Source: an uncultured Oscillospiraceae bacterium
GTDB taxonomy: Bacteria > Bacillota_A > Clostridia > Oscillospirales > Acutalibacteraceae
DNA length: 35,414 nucleotides
Direction of reading: 5' to 3'
Assembly (NCBI GenBank): GCA_910587995.1
Contig: CAJUNS010000010.1
Location: 1 to 35,414, forward strand
A program made the translations under genes and the position numbers. This document shows positions 1 through 6,563 of this stretch, in pieces. The notes under the pieces are model-generated. The model searched no databases, had not been told where the DNA came from, and saw nothing but the letters and a program-made list of their open reading frames with translations. The stretch's first letter is position 1, and each line of letters opens with the position of its first letter.

Positions 1-1061
1 TCACCGTTCTAAAAGGCGATGGCATCGGCCCGGAAATTGTGGATCAGGCCATGAAGGTTTTGGACAAGGCCGCCGCGAAGCACGGCTTTGCCGTGGAATA
101 TGACCAGCAGCTGCTGGGCGGCGCGGCCATTGACGCCACAGGCGTGCCTTTGCCCCAGGCTACGGTAGACGCCTGCAAGGCTTCCGACTCCGTGCTGCTG
201 GGCGCGGTGGGCGGCCCCAAGTGGGACAGCCAGCCCGGCGGCAACCGCCCCGAGGCGGGCCTTTTGGGCATCCGCAAGGCCCTGGGCCTTTATGCCAACC
301 TGCGTCCGGCCGTTATCTTTGCCCCCCTGCGCAACGCCTCCCCCCTCAAGCCCGAGATCATTGGTGAGAGCCTGGACATTATGGTGGTCCGGGAGCTTAC
401 CGGCGGCATTTACTTTGGCGACCGGGGCACGGAAGAGCAAAACGGCGTAACCAGTGCTTATGACACCGAGCGCTACAGCGTCCCGGAAATTGAGCGCATC
501 GCCCGGGTGGCCTTTGACATGGCTCAAAAGCGGAACCATAAGCTTTGCAGCGTGGACAAGGCCAATGTGCTGGACAGCTCCCGCCTGTGGCGCGCCACGG
601 TGAACCGTCTGGCGGCGGAATACCCTGACGTGGAGGTCAGCCACCTGTATGTGGACAACACCGCCATGCAGCTGGTCCGGGACCCTGGCCAGTTTGACGT
701 GATTGTTACCTCCAACATGTTCGGCGACATCCTCTCCGACGAGGCCTCCATGATCAGCGGCTCCATCGGCATGCTGGCCTCCGCCAGCCTGGGGGAGGGA
801 GGCCTGGGCCTTTACGAGCCCATCCACGGTTCCGCCCCGGACATTGCCGGTCAGGATGCGGCCAACCCCCTGGCCACCATTCTCTCCGTGGCCATGATGC
901 TCCGCTACTCCCTGGATGAGCCGGAAGCGGCCCAGTCCATTGAAAACGCGGTTGCCCAGGTTCTGACCCAGGCCCGGACCCGGGATATCTACACCGAGGA
1001 CTCTGGCTGCAAGCTGGTGGGCTGCCAGGAAATGGGCAGCTTAACCGCTGGCTTGATTTAA
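1..1061 (+). CDS. leuB: 3-isopropylmalate dehydrogenase (5' end outside window)
   Basis: LeuB oxidises and decarboxylates 3-isopropylmalate with NAD in leucine synthesis, in the cytoplasm. The frame is open from base 3 and 352 residues are visible. The first residues already include the GDGIGPE nucleotide/substrate motif, so only a handful of N-terminal residues and the start codon are missing. Family signatures follow in order: GGPKWDS, VRELTGGIYFG (the LeuB-specific loop), DKANVLDSSRLWR, the metal-binding stretch SNMFGDILSDEA and PIHGSAPDIAG, which contacts NAD. The VRELTGGIYFG signature argues against isocitrate or tartrate dehydrogenase. The gene converges on rpmB and shares a terminator with it. 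leuC/leuD would be expected just upstream, but this cannot be seen. Confidence 0.96.
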   Translation, partial: TVLKGDGIGPEIVDQAMKVLDKAAAKHGFAVEYDQQLLGGAAIDATGVPLPQATVDACKASDSVLLGAVGGPKWDSQPGGNRPEAGLLGIRKALGLYANLRPAVIFAPLRNASPLKPEIIGESLDIMVVRELTGGIYFGDRGTEEQNGVTSAYDTERYSVPEIERIARVAFDMAQKRNHKLCSVDKANVLDSSRLWRATVNRLAAEYPDVEVSHLYVDNTAMQLVRDPGQFDVIVTSNMFGDILSDEASMISGSIGMLASASLGEGGLGLYEPIHGSAPDIAGQDAANPLATILSVAMMLRYSLDEPEAAQSIENAVAQVLTQARTRDIYTEDSGCKLVGCQEMGSLTAGLI

Positions 1062-1100
1062 TGGAAAAGCGCTTCCCTTAGATGGAAAACGCCCTTGCTA

Positions 1101-1137
1101 AAAAAGGACCCGGGCCCTCAGCCCAGGTCCTTTTCCT
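1101..1137. terminator. Bidirectional terminator between leuB and rpmB
   Basis: The arm AAAAGGACCCGGGC (from about 1102) pairs with GCCCAGGTCCTTTT (1121-1134) around a five-base loop, with one mismatch. A-runs on one side and T-runs on the other make it work in both directions. The rpmB stop codon (1118-1120) lies in the loop, so the hairpin uses the last rpmB codons as one arm. Confidence 0.85.
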
Positions 1138-1321
1138 GTTTGCGCATGGTGCGCATGCAGCGGGTACAAAGGGTCATCCGCTTTTTCCCGCCGGGGCCCT
1201 CCACGGTCATCCGGTGCAGGTTCGGCTTAATCTTCTTGGGCGTGCGTCCCGCAATGTACATGCGGTTGTGGGCCACCTTGTTCCCAAATACCGTTGTCTT
1301 TCCGCATATTTCGCAGCGCAT
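1118..1321 (-). CDS. rpmB: 50S ribosomal protein L28
   Basis: L28 is a structural protein of the large ribosomal subunit. The 67-residue product has the family core (GNKVAHNR, then TPKKIKPNLHR) and a basic composition. It keeps two CxxC pairs, C3/C6 and C52/C55, so it is the zinc-binding (C+) form rather than the cysteine-free form that many bacteria induce under zinc limitation. The ATG at 1321 is preceded by a GAGGG ribosome site. It is monocistronic here, with its own promoter (1377-1406) and a terminator that overlaps its stop codon. Confidence 0.95.
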   Translation of the reverse strand: MRCEICGKTTVFGNKVAHNRMYIAGRTPKKIKPNLHRMTVEGPGGKKRMTLCTRCMRTMRKQEKDLG

Positions 1322-1376
1322 GGATTTTCCCTCTCTTTCTGACAGTCTGGCGCGGCCGCTCCCGTCCGCTGCTGCC

Positions 1377-1406
1377 AGTATAACCCGGGGAATCAGCCTT
1401 TCGCAA
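1377..1406 (-). promoter_or_regulatory. Probable sigma-A promoter of rpmB
   Basis: On the minus strand a -35 box TTGCGA (1401-1406) is separated by 18 bp from a -10 box TATACT (1377-1382), about 50 bases upstream of the rpmB start codon. The boxes are read directly; their use is inferred. Confidence 0.6.
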
Positions 1407-1477
1407 CCCCGCAGACCGTACAGAAGCGAAACCGGGCCCCCCGCGGGAGCAAAGTCAAGGCAGAAACAAGAGGACGC

Positions 1478-1506
1478 TTGTCATTCGCCGCCTCTTCCCG
1501 TATAAT
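1478..1506 (+). promoter_or_regulatory. Strong sigma-A-like promoter with a repeat element at its start site
   Basis: TTGTCA (1478-1483), 17 bp spacer, TATAAT (1501-1506). The predicted start near 1513 falls inside the first bases of cloverleaf repeat A (1510-1617), so any transcript would begin with that structured element. The next gene downstream is the CD3324-type gene at 1764. Confidence 0.7.
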
Positions 1507-1509
1507 ATA

Positions 1510-1617
1510 GTAAACGCCCTTGAAAATCGGTATTTGCTGATTTTCAAGCAGGGCGGCACGGGCATGCCCGCGCCGCCAGGTTCAAAAGAGGTTTCACCTC
1601 TTTTGAACTGCGTTAAC
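1510..1617 (+). repeat. Cloverleaf repeat, copy A (full length)
   Basis: This 108 bp element starts GTAAACGC and ends GCGTTAAC, which form short terminal inverted repeats with one mismatch. Between them sit three adjacent hairpins. The first is CTTGAAAATCGG pairing with CTGATTTTCAAG. The second is GC-rich, GGCGGCACGGGC with GCCCGCGCCGCC. The third is GTTCAAAAGAGGT with ACCTCTTTTGAAC. The same order is found in copies B (10473-10581) and C (19749-19856). It has no coding capacity beyond accidental frames. Confidence 0.85.
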
Positions 1618-1763
1618 GATAAAACCTATATGAATCCGTGCCCAGGAAGGGGGAACTCCCGCTTTGACCCAATCCGTAACCCGTGCATAGCAAAGGCTAT
1701 CGCACACAAAACAATCCAGCGCTAGCCTTTGCTCATCCTGAATTTATGTTTAGGAGGAGCACA

Positions 1764-2042
1764 ATGCGCTATATTCGAGCACAAGACGTTCTGCCCGCCG
1801 ACCTGCTGAACCAACTCCAGCAGTATGTGGACGGAGCCTATCTGTACATCCCCCGCCGGGAGGAGAACCGCCTTGCCTGGGGCCAGCGGACCAACAGCAA
1901 GGCTGAGACCGCGGGGCGCAACCGGGAGATTTACCGGCGGGCCTTGGCCGGAGAAACCGCCGCCCAGCTGGCGGAAGCTTATTTTTTAACGGAAAAGACC
2001 ATCCGGCGCATTCTTTTAGAGGAGCGCCAAAAAGAGGGTTGA
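1764..2042 (+). CDS. CD3324 family small putative DNA-binding protein
   Basis: The 92-residue protein begins MRYIRAQDVLPADLLNQ and matches the pattern I know from the clostridial CD3324 family: an N-terminal KYIKAxDILPxxLL motif, a YIYIP-x-KEENR-like segment (here YLYIPRREENR), and a C-terminal helix-turn-helix-like stretch (AAQLAEAYFLTEKTIRRIL). The last part resembles the recognition region of Mor-type activators, so DNA binding is plausible, but no target or function is established. The ATG at 1764 was chosen over an upstream frame-mate because TAGGAGGAG sits 3-4 bases before it and homology starts there. A strong terminator follows. The promoter at 1478 is the likely driver, with repeat A in the leader. 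Confidence 0.85.
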   Translation: MRYIRAQDVLPADLLNQLQQYVDGAYLYIPRREENRLAWGQRTNSKAETAGRNREIYRRALAGETAAQLAEAYFLTEKTIRRILLEERQKEG

Positions 2043-2055
2043 AGGCCCTGCCCTC

Positions 2056-2097
2056 AAAAAAACAAAACCCACGGGGAATCCCGTGGGTCTTTTTATT
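2056..2097. terminator. Bidirectional intrinsic terminator
   Basis: ACCCACGGG (2067-2075), loop GAAT, CCCGTGGGT (2080-2088), followed by CTTTTTATTT. On the opposite strand the hairpin is followed by TTTTGTTTTTTT. It therefore serves the CD3324-type gene and the convergent acyltransferase gene. Confidence 0.92.
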
Positions 2098-2161
2098 TGG
2101 ATCCTGGCGGAGAGCGCCCCTCCCGTTTGCCCTGGCAAAGCTTTTTCCGGTTCGCGCGGCT

Positions 2162-2917
2162 TCACAGCTTCCCAAGCAGGAGAAAAACTCCCATTAAAAC
2201 CGGTTGGTGCAGCAGGTAGATCAGCAAGCTGTGCCGCCCTAAAAAGGCCAGGGGCGCAAACCCCGGCTTTAGCTTTTCCATCACCCGGCGCCGGTGTCCC
2301 ACCGCCCGCCAGAGAAAATACCCGCAGAGGTAGAGAAACATCCAGGGGATCAGGGGAAAATAGTCGGAAGAGTGAAACCCCGGCCCCGGCAGGCCCGCCA
2401 CGGCCAGCCAGTCCCATTGGTACAGCCAGCCGGGCAGGGCCAGCAGCTCCCAGCCCTCAAAGCCCAACGAGCCCCGGGGCACATTGCGCGTCAGCAAAAA
2501 GGCCCCGGCTGAAAGGCCCAGCCCCAGCCAGGCCGGAAAGGGCCGGCGCTTCCACCAGCTCCACAGCTGCCAGACCCCGCATTGAATCAGCCCCGCCAGG
2601 CCCAGCAAATACAGCACGCCAAAAAGGATGAACTCGGAGGGCATGGCCAGGTAAGTAATCACACTGACCAGCACCCCGGCCTCCAGCACCACCAGTCCAT
2701 GGCGAACCGGGTGGCGGGACAGGCGGAAGCAGAACCCGGAGAGGAAAATAAACCCCCAGCAAATGCTTTGCTGCCACACATAACCGGGCCAGCCGGTGTA
2801 CCAGGGAAGTGGTATGCCTAAAATATAAACTACATCATACAGGGCGTGGTAGAGCACCATGTTGATGAGCAGCAGGCCCCGCAGGCTGTCCAGGGCATGG
2901 TAGCGGCCCTCTTTCAA
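2162..2917 (-). CDS. Membrane acyltransferase, heparan-alpha-glucosaminide N-acetyltransferase-like (DUF1624)
   Basis: The product is a multi-pass membrane protein of about 251 residues with roughly seven hydrophobic segments. The N-terminal YHALDSLRGLLLINMVLYHA motif (arginine-glycine after an acidic residue, then a histidine in the first membrane helix) is the signature of the bacterial DUF1624/HGSNAT catalytic family, whose members are thought to move acetyl groups across the membrane to envelope glycans. The substrate is unknown. The start is uncertain: I chose TTG at 2917, which overlaps the TGA of the upstream deaminase gene (TTGA), implying translational coupling. A longer TTG start at 2959 is possible. 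The C-terminus ends in a last membrane helix near the shared terminator. Confidence 0.82.
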   Translation of the reverse strand: MKEGRYHALDSLRGLLLINMVLYHALYDVVYILGIPLPWYTGWPGYVWQQSICWGFIFLSGFCFRLSRHPVRHGLVVLEAGVLVSVITYLAMPSEFILFGVLYLLGLAGLIQCGVWQLWSWWKRRPFPAWLGLGLSAGAFLLTRNVPRGSLGFEGWELLALPGWLYQWDWLAVAGLPGPGFHSSDYFPLIPWMFLYLCGYFLWRAVGHRRRVMEKLKPGFAPLAFLGRHSLLIYLLHQPVLMGVFLLLGKL

Positions 2918-3411
2918 TAGCCCAGCACCCCGCGCAGGGACTCGTCGTCCGCCACCCAATCGTTCACATCAATAACCCGGTACCGCTCCTTGCTGTCCCG
3001 GATGATCACCCGGGCGATGCCCGCGTTGATGACCATGCGCTTGCACATAGAGCAGCACACGGCGTTTTCAATGTAGTCCCCGGTATCCACCTCGGTGCCC
3101 ACCAGATACAGGTCCGCGCCCAGCATGTCCCGGCGGGGGGCGCAGATGATGGCGTTGGCCTCGGCGTGGACGCTGCGGCAGAGCTCGAAGCGCTGGCCCC
3201 GGGGGATGTCCATTTTTTTGCGCAGGCAGTAGCCTAGGTCGCTGCAGTTTTCCCGGCCCCGGGGCGCTCCCACATAGCCGGTGGAGATCACCTCGTCGTT
3301 TTTTACAATGACCGCTCCGTACCACCGGCGCAGGCAGGTGCACCGCTTAGAGACCACCTCGGCCAAGTCCAGGTAATAGTTCGTCTTGTCCCGCCGCTTT
3401 TGCTGATCCAT
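2914..3411 (-). CDS. dCMP/cytidylate deaminase family protein (ComEB-like)
   Basis: This zinc hydrolase of 165 residues probably converts dCMP to dUMP for dTTP synthesis. The zinc site is visible as H82-A-E84 (HAEANAI) and C120/C123 (CCSMC). An insertion with extra cysteines (C56, C62, C78) before the HAE motif is typical of this subgroup and may bind a second structural zinc. The ATG at 3411 follows AAGGGAGGG; the frame continues upstream but without family similarity. The gene overlaps the acyltransferase downstream. ComEB of Bacillus belongs to the same family, but there are no competence genes here, so the nucleotide role is preferred. Confidence 0.88.
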   Translation of the reverse strand: MDQQKRRDKTNYYLDLAEVVSKRCTCLRRWYGAVIVKNDEVISTGYVGAPRGRENCSDLGYCLRKKMDIPRGQRFELCRSVHAEANAIICAPRRDMLGADLYLVGTEVDTGDYIENAVCCSMCKRMVINAGIARVIIRDSKERYRVIDVNDWVADDESLRGVLGY

Positions 3412-3557
3412 AAAAAACCCTCCCTTAATCCATTGCCGCCGTTTCCCAAAACCAGCGTCCAGCTGGCTCGCCGCAGAAAGCGAAAAATTTTGAAACCCTT
3501 TCAAGCCTCCGCAAGCTTGCTTCGCGAACTGGGCCGCCGTCAGTTAGAAAAAGCCTT

Positions 3558-4256
3558 TCACTTCTGCCCATAATAGGCATTGGCCCCATGCTTGCGCAGA
3601 TAATGCTTGTCCAGCAGCTCCCGCTGCATGGGCGGAATCTCCGGGTCCATCATCCGGTTATGCCAAGCCATAAAGGCCAGCTCTTCCAGCACCACCGCGT
3701 TGTGTACCGCGTTCATGGGGTCCGTGCCCCAGGCAAAGGGCCCGTGGCTGTGGACCAGCACGGCTGGAACCTGCTCCGGCTCGATGCCCTGAGAGCGGAA
3801 GGCCTCCACAATCACCTTGCCTGTTTCCAGCTCATATTCTCCGGCAATCTCCTCCGGGGTCATGGTCCGGGTGCAGGGGATTTCCCCGTAGAAATAATCC
3901 CCATGGGTGGTGCCCAGGGGAGGGATGCCCCGGCCGCTTTGGCTGAATATGGTGGCCCACCGGCTGTGGGTGTGCACCACGCCCCCAATGCCCGGAAAGC
4001 TGCGGTACAGCTCGCAGTGGGTAGCCGTGTCCGAAGATGGGTTCAGCCTGCCCTCCGCCTTTTGGCCGGTGGCAATGTCCACCAGCACCATATCTTGGGG
4101 CTCCAGGGCCTCATACTCCACGCCGCTGGGCTTGATGGCCATTAACCCGCTGGCCCGGTCTATGCCGCTTACATTGCCCCAGGTAAACGTCACCAGCCCA
4201 TGCCGCGGCAGCAGCATGTTCGCCCGGTAAACCTCTTCCTTTAATTTCTCTAACAT
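3558..4256 (-). CDS. araD: L-ribulose-5-phosphate 4-epimerase
   Basis: AraD interconverts L-ribulose 5-phosphate and D-xylulose 5-phosphate by a zinc-dependent retro-aldol step in arabinose use. The 232-residue protein keeps every catalytic residue at the numbering known for the E. coli enzyme: D76, H95, H97, H171 (zinc and acid/base), D120 and Y229. The C-terminal LRKHGANAYYGQ is family-typical. The ATG at 4256 follows AAAAAAGGAGTG. There is no araA or araB next to it, so it stands alone and may serve ascorbate- or arabinose-type catabolism encoded elsewhere. Its upstream region consists entirely of R1 repeat sequence, starting about 14 bases before the start codon. Confidence 0.93.
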   Translation of the reverse strand: MLEKLKEEVYRANMLLPRHGLVTFTWGNVSGIDRASGLMAIKPSGVEYEALEPQDMVLVDIATGQKAEGRLNPSSDTATHCELYRSFPGIGGVVHTHSRWATIFSQSGRGIPPLGTTHGDYFYGEIPCTRTMTPEEIAGEYELETGKVIVEAFRSQGIEPEQVPAVLVHSHGPFAWGTDPMNAVHNAVVLEELAFMAWHNRMMDPEIPPMQRELLDKHYLRKHGANAYYGQK

Positions 4257-4269
4257 AACAACACTCCTT

Positions 4270-4803
4270 TTTTGCCTCCGGCGGGTTAAGAAACTTTCTG
4301 AAGAAAGTTTCTTAACGATCTTCAAAGACTTTTAGACGTTTAACAGGGGTGGAGGGAGTTAGCCTGGCGCTCGGTTTGGGGCTTTGCGGGCCCCGCCCTA
4401 GTGACGGGCAGACGCCGCGTCAAATACCGGCCCCTAAGCTGACTCCAACCACAACTTACAAGCGTATAATAGTTTCTTAACGATCTTCAAAGACTTTTAA
4501 ACGTTTAAGGGGGGTGGAGGGAGTTAGCCTGGCCCTCGGTTTGGGGCTTTGCGGGCCCCGGTACTTGTGACAGACAGGTGCCGCGTCAAATACCGGGCCC
4601 TAAGCTATTTCCAACCACAACCTACAAGCGTGTAAAAGTTTCTTAACGATCTTCAAAGACTTTTAGACGTTTAACGGGGGTGGAGGGAGTTAGTCTGGCG
4701 CTCGGTTTGGGGCTTTGCGGGGCCCGGCACTTGTGACAGACAGGTGCCGCGTCAAATACCGGGCCCTAAGCTGACTCCAACCACAACCTACAAGCGTATA
4801 ATA
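4270..4803 (+). repeat. R1 repeat, three tandem ~166 bp units
   Basis: Direct repeats begin GTTTCTTAACGATCTTCAAA at 4307, 4472 and 4638, a spacing of 165-166 bases; a fourth start (GTTTCG) is cut off at 4804. Each unit holds GGAGGGAGTTAGYCTGG, CGCTCGGTTTGGGGC and GCGTCAAATACC. The first unit is preceded by TTTTGCCTCCGGCGGG and a perfect 14 bp stem (GTTAAGAAACTTTC, loop TGAA, GAAAGTTTCTTAAC; 4285-4316). TATAAT occurs at two unit junctions (4465-4470 and about 4797), but without a good -35 box. There are no spacers, so this is not a CRISPR array. Confidence 0.9.
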
Positions 4804-4810
4804 GTTTCGT

Positions 4811-4947
4811 CCACCTTTTCAAAGGTGGCGGGGTGCGGGGCAGCGCCCCGCGGCCTTCTCCCTCTTCCTGAGAAAACAGCGCAGGAAGGGTGAATGAAAA
4901 TCTCCGGTGGAGATTTTCAGAGGGAAACCCTCGCCGGGGGTTTCCCT
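4811..4947. repeat. Run of five consecutive hairpins downstream of sir2
   Basis: Stems read in order: CCACCTTT/AAAGGTGG (4811-4828); GCGGGGC/GCCCCGC (4835-4851); CTTCCTG/CAGGAAG (4864-4888); GAAAATCTCC/GGAGATTTTC (4896-4918); AGGGAAACCC/GGGTTTCCCT (4921-4947). All are perfect. Only 22 bases separate the last one from the sir2 stop, so it may end or stabilise the exoA-sir2 transcript, though no T-run follows. The AT-rich stem recalls hairpin 1 of the cloverleaf repeats. Confidence 0.7.
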
Positions 4948-4968
4948 GCCCTTACCCAGACCCCAGCC

Positions 4969-5700
4969 CTATTCAAGCCCCGCAGCCCCGGCCAGCACGG
5001 TTCCCACGTCCTCGCGGATGAGCAGATCCGCCCGGCTGTCGTAGGGGGTGGGGTCCCGGTTGATGATGACCAGTTTAGCCTGGGGCTTCAAATAGTCCAC
5101 CAGCCCCGCCACCGGGTACACCACCAGAGAGGTGCCGCCCACCACCATCAGCTGGGCCTCCATGGCGTACCAAACGGCCCGGCTCAAGTCCCGCTGGTTC
5201 AGCTGTTCGCCGTAAAGCACCACATCCGGTTTCAGCCCGCCCCCGCACTGGCAGTGGGGGACCCCTTCGCAGGCCATCACATAGCGCATATCATAGGTCT
5301 TGCCGCAGCGCTGGCACAGGTAGCGGTCCTCGTTGCCATGAAGCTCAATCACGTTCTGGCTGCCCGCCGCCTGGTGCAGCCCGTCGATGTTCTGGGTAAT
5401 CACCGCCTCCAGCCGGCCCTCCCGCTCCAGCTTGGCCAGGGCATAGTGGGCGGAGTTGGGCTTGGCGTCTGGGTAAAGCATCACATGGCGCAAAAAGTCA
5501 TAAAATTCTTCCGTGTGCTCCACATAGTAGTCGTGAGAGAGCATCTCCTCATAGGAAATCCCCTGCTTTTTGGCCATATAAAGCCCGTGGGCGCTGCGGA
5601 AATCCGGGATTCCGCTGGCTGTGGACACCCCTGCGCCGCCCAGAAAAATATTGCGCTTATACTGGCCAAGCCACTCTCGCAGCTGTTCCGCGTTCCCCAT
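4969..5700 (-). CDS. NAD-dependent protein deacylase, sirtuin (SIR2/CobB family)
   Basis: Sirtuins remove acyl groups from lysines using NAD. The 243-residue, single-domain enzyme has the NAD loop GAGVSTASGIPDFR (22-35), TQNIDGLH (102-109) with the QNID motif, catalytic H121 (ELHGN), four zinc cysteines (C129, C132, C150, C152) and GTSLVVYPVAG. The third and fourth cysteines are only one residue apart (CQC), closer than the usual CxxC, but both are present. The ATG at 5700 overlaps the end of a GAGGAGGCGG ribosome site and starts 12 bases after the exoA stop, so the two form one transcription unit. It is probably a cytoplasmic regulator of metabolic enzymes such as acetyl-CoA synthetase, which is not encoded nearby. 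Confidence 0.94.
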   Translation of the reverse strand: MGNAEQLREWLGQYKRNIFLGGAGVSTASGIPDFRSAHGLYMAKKQGISYEEMLSHDYYVEHTEEFYDFLRHVMLYPDAKPNSAHYALAKLEREGRLEAVITQNIDGLHQAAGSQNVIELHGNEDRYLCQRCGKTYDMRYVMACEGVPHCQCGGGLKPDVVLYGEQLNQRDLSRAVWYAMEAQLMVVGGTSLVVYPVAGLVDYLKPQAKLVIINRDPTPYDSRADLLIREDVGTVLAGAAGLE

Positions 5701-5712
5701 GGTCCCGCCTCC

Positions 5713-6465
5713 TCACTTTAAAATCAGGCCTACCGGGCAGTGGTCGCTGCCCAGGTACTCCGGATAGATGGCAGCGTCCTCCAAGCGCCCGGCCAGACGC
5801 TGGTCCGCCAAAAAGTAGTCGATGCGCCACCCGGTGTTGTTTTGCCGGGAATTGTTCATGTAGCTCCACCAGGAATAAGCCCCCTCCTGCTCCGGGTAGA
5901 AAAACCGGTAGCTGTCCAAAAAGCCGCTGGCCAGCAGCTCCCCGAATTTTCCCCGTTCCTCATAGGTGTAGCCCGCGTTGCCAATGTTGGAGCGGTCGTT
6001 TTTCAAGTCAATGGGCCGGTGGGCCACGTTCATGTCGCCGCAAACCACCACAGGCTTGCGCTGCCGCAGCCGGGCCAAGAACTCCCGCAACCGGTCCTCA
6101 AACTCCATGCGGAAGCCCAGACGCTCCAACCCCCGCTGGGAGTTGGGGGTGTAGAGGGTTACCAGAATGAAGTCCTCATATTCCGCCGCGATCAGCCGCC
6201 CCTCCCGGTCATAGTCCTCCACGCCCATGCCGTATTCCACCGAGATGGGCTCTGTTTTGGAAAAAATGGCGGTACCGGAATAGCCCTTTTTTTCGGCGGA
6301 GTACCAAAACTCCCGGTAGCCGGGAAAGGCAAAGTCCGCCTGTTCCCGCTGCATTTTGGTCTCTTGCAGGCAGATGACGTCCGGGCTCTCCCGGTCCAGC
6401 ACCTCTAAAAAGCCCTTGCCCATGCAGGCCCGCAGGCCGTTGACGTTCCAAGAGATCAGTTTCAT
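5713..6465 (-). CDS. exoA: Exodeoxyribonuclease III / AP endonuclease
   Basis: This base-excision repair nuclease cuts at abasic sites and chews 3' ends. The 250-residue protein begins MKLISWNVNGLRA, has catalytic E35 in LQETK, the Y-x-P-N motif (LYTPNSQRG), GDMNVAH, and ends with SDHCPVG (the catalytic Asp-His pair). Length and motif order are those of the ExoA/XthA family. The ATG at 6465 follows GAAGGAGGCG. It is the first gene of an exoA-sir2 unit. The upstream AT-rich region holds a 12 bp palindrome, TTTGTTAACAAA. Confidence 0.95.
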   Translation of the reverse strand: MKLISWNVNGLRACMGKGFLEVLDRESPDVICLQETKMQREQADFAFPGYREFWYSAEKKGYSGTAIFSKTEPISVEYGMGVEDYDREGRLIAAEYEDFILVTLYTPNSQRGLERLGFRMEFEDRLREFLARLRQRKPVVVCGDMNVAHRPIDLKNDRSNIGNAGYTYEERGKFGELLASGFLDSYRFFYPEQEGAYSWWSYMNNSRQNNTGWRIDYFLADQRLAGRLEDAAIYPEYLGSDHCPVGLILK

Positions 6466-6489
6466 GGCCGCGCCTCCTTCTCATGCTAA

Positions 6490-6501
6490 TTTGTTAACAA
6501 A
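6490..6501. promoter_or_regulatory. 12 bp palindrome upstream of exoA
   Basis: TTTGTTAACAAA is a perfect palindrome in a strongly AT-rich stretch 25 bases before the exoA start codon. On the minus strand it lies just after weak promoter-like boxes (TTGAAG, then TACTTT). It could be an operator or simply AT-rich promoter DNA. Confidence 0.3.
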
Positions 6502-6552
6502 GTATTAAATTATGAAATTACTTCAACTAGGTCTAGCCTTTCCTCCCGCATA

Positions 6553-6563
6553 TATGGTATAAT
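6553..6563 (+). promoter_or_regulatory. Extended -10 promoter of the cyclophilin gene
   Basis: TATATGGTATAAT: a perfect TATAAT (6558-6563) with the TGn extension directly upstream and no clear -35 box. The expected start is near 6570, giving a leader of about 180 bases before the start codon at 6749. The leader contains small hairpins (CTTTTGC/GCAAAAG, GGAGA/TCTCC) but matches no riboswitch I know. Confidence 0.55.

Larger units (their letters stand above)
1322..1763. other. Intergenic region between rpmB and the CD3324-type gene
   Basis: This 442-base gap holds the two divergent promoters (rpmB leftward, the 1764 gene rightward), cloverleaf repeat A and about 145 bases of unremarkable leader (1618-1763) ending in a TAGGAGGAG ribosome site. 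I see no convincing coding sequence in it; open frames crossing it are made of repeat sequence. Confidence 0.7.
4257..4968. other. 712-base repeat-filled gap between araD and sir2
   Basis: Apart from the araD ribosome site, this region consists of the R1 tandem array (4270-4803), a run of five hairpins (4811-4947) and a short AC-rich spacer before the sir2 stop codon. There is no credible gene. The araD promoter must lie within repeat sequence or further away. Confidence 0.8.

Noticed and set aside
1082..1505. Plus-strand frames opposite rpmB
   Set aside because: They are antisense to a certain ribosomal protein gene and cross its terminator and promoter.
1510..1617. Cloverleaf folding as a possible tRNA or tmRNA gene
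   Set aside because: Stems are 12-14 bp, far longer than tRNA arms; there is no T-loop GTTCRA context, anticodon arm or CCA end, and arm order and sizes do not fit.
4465..4470. TATAAT at R1 unit junctions as promoters
   Set aside because: No acceptable -35 box at 16-18 bp, and one of the junctions lacks the motif (TGTAAA instead); left as a note only.
4307..4803. Regularly spaced repeats that could suggest a CRISPR array
   Set aside because: Units are 165 bp long, head to tail, with no unique spacers and no cas genes; this is a tandem repeat.
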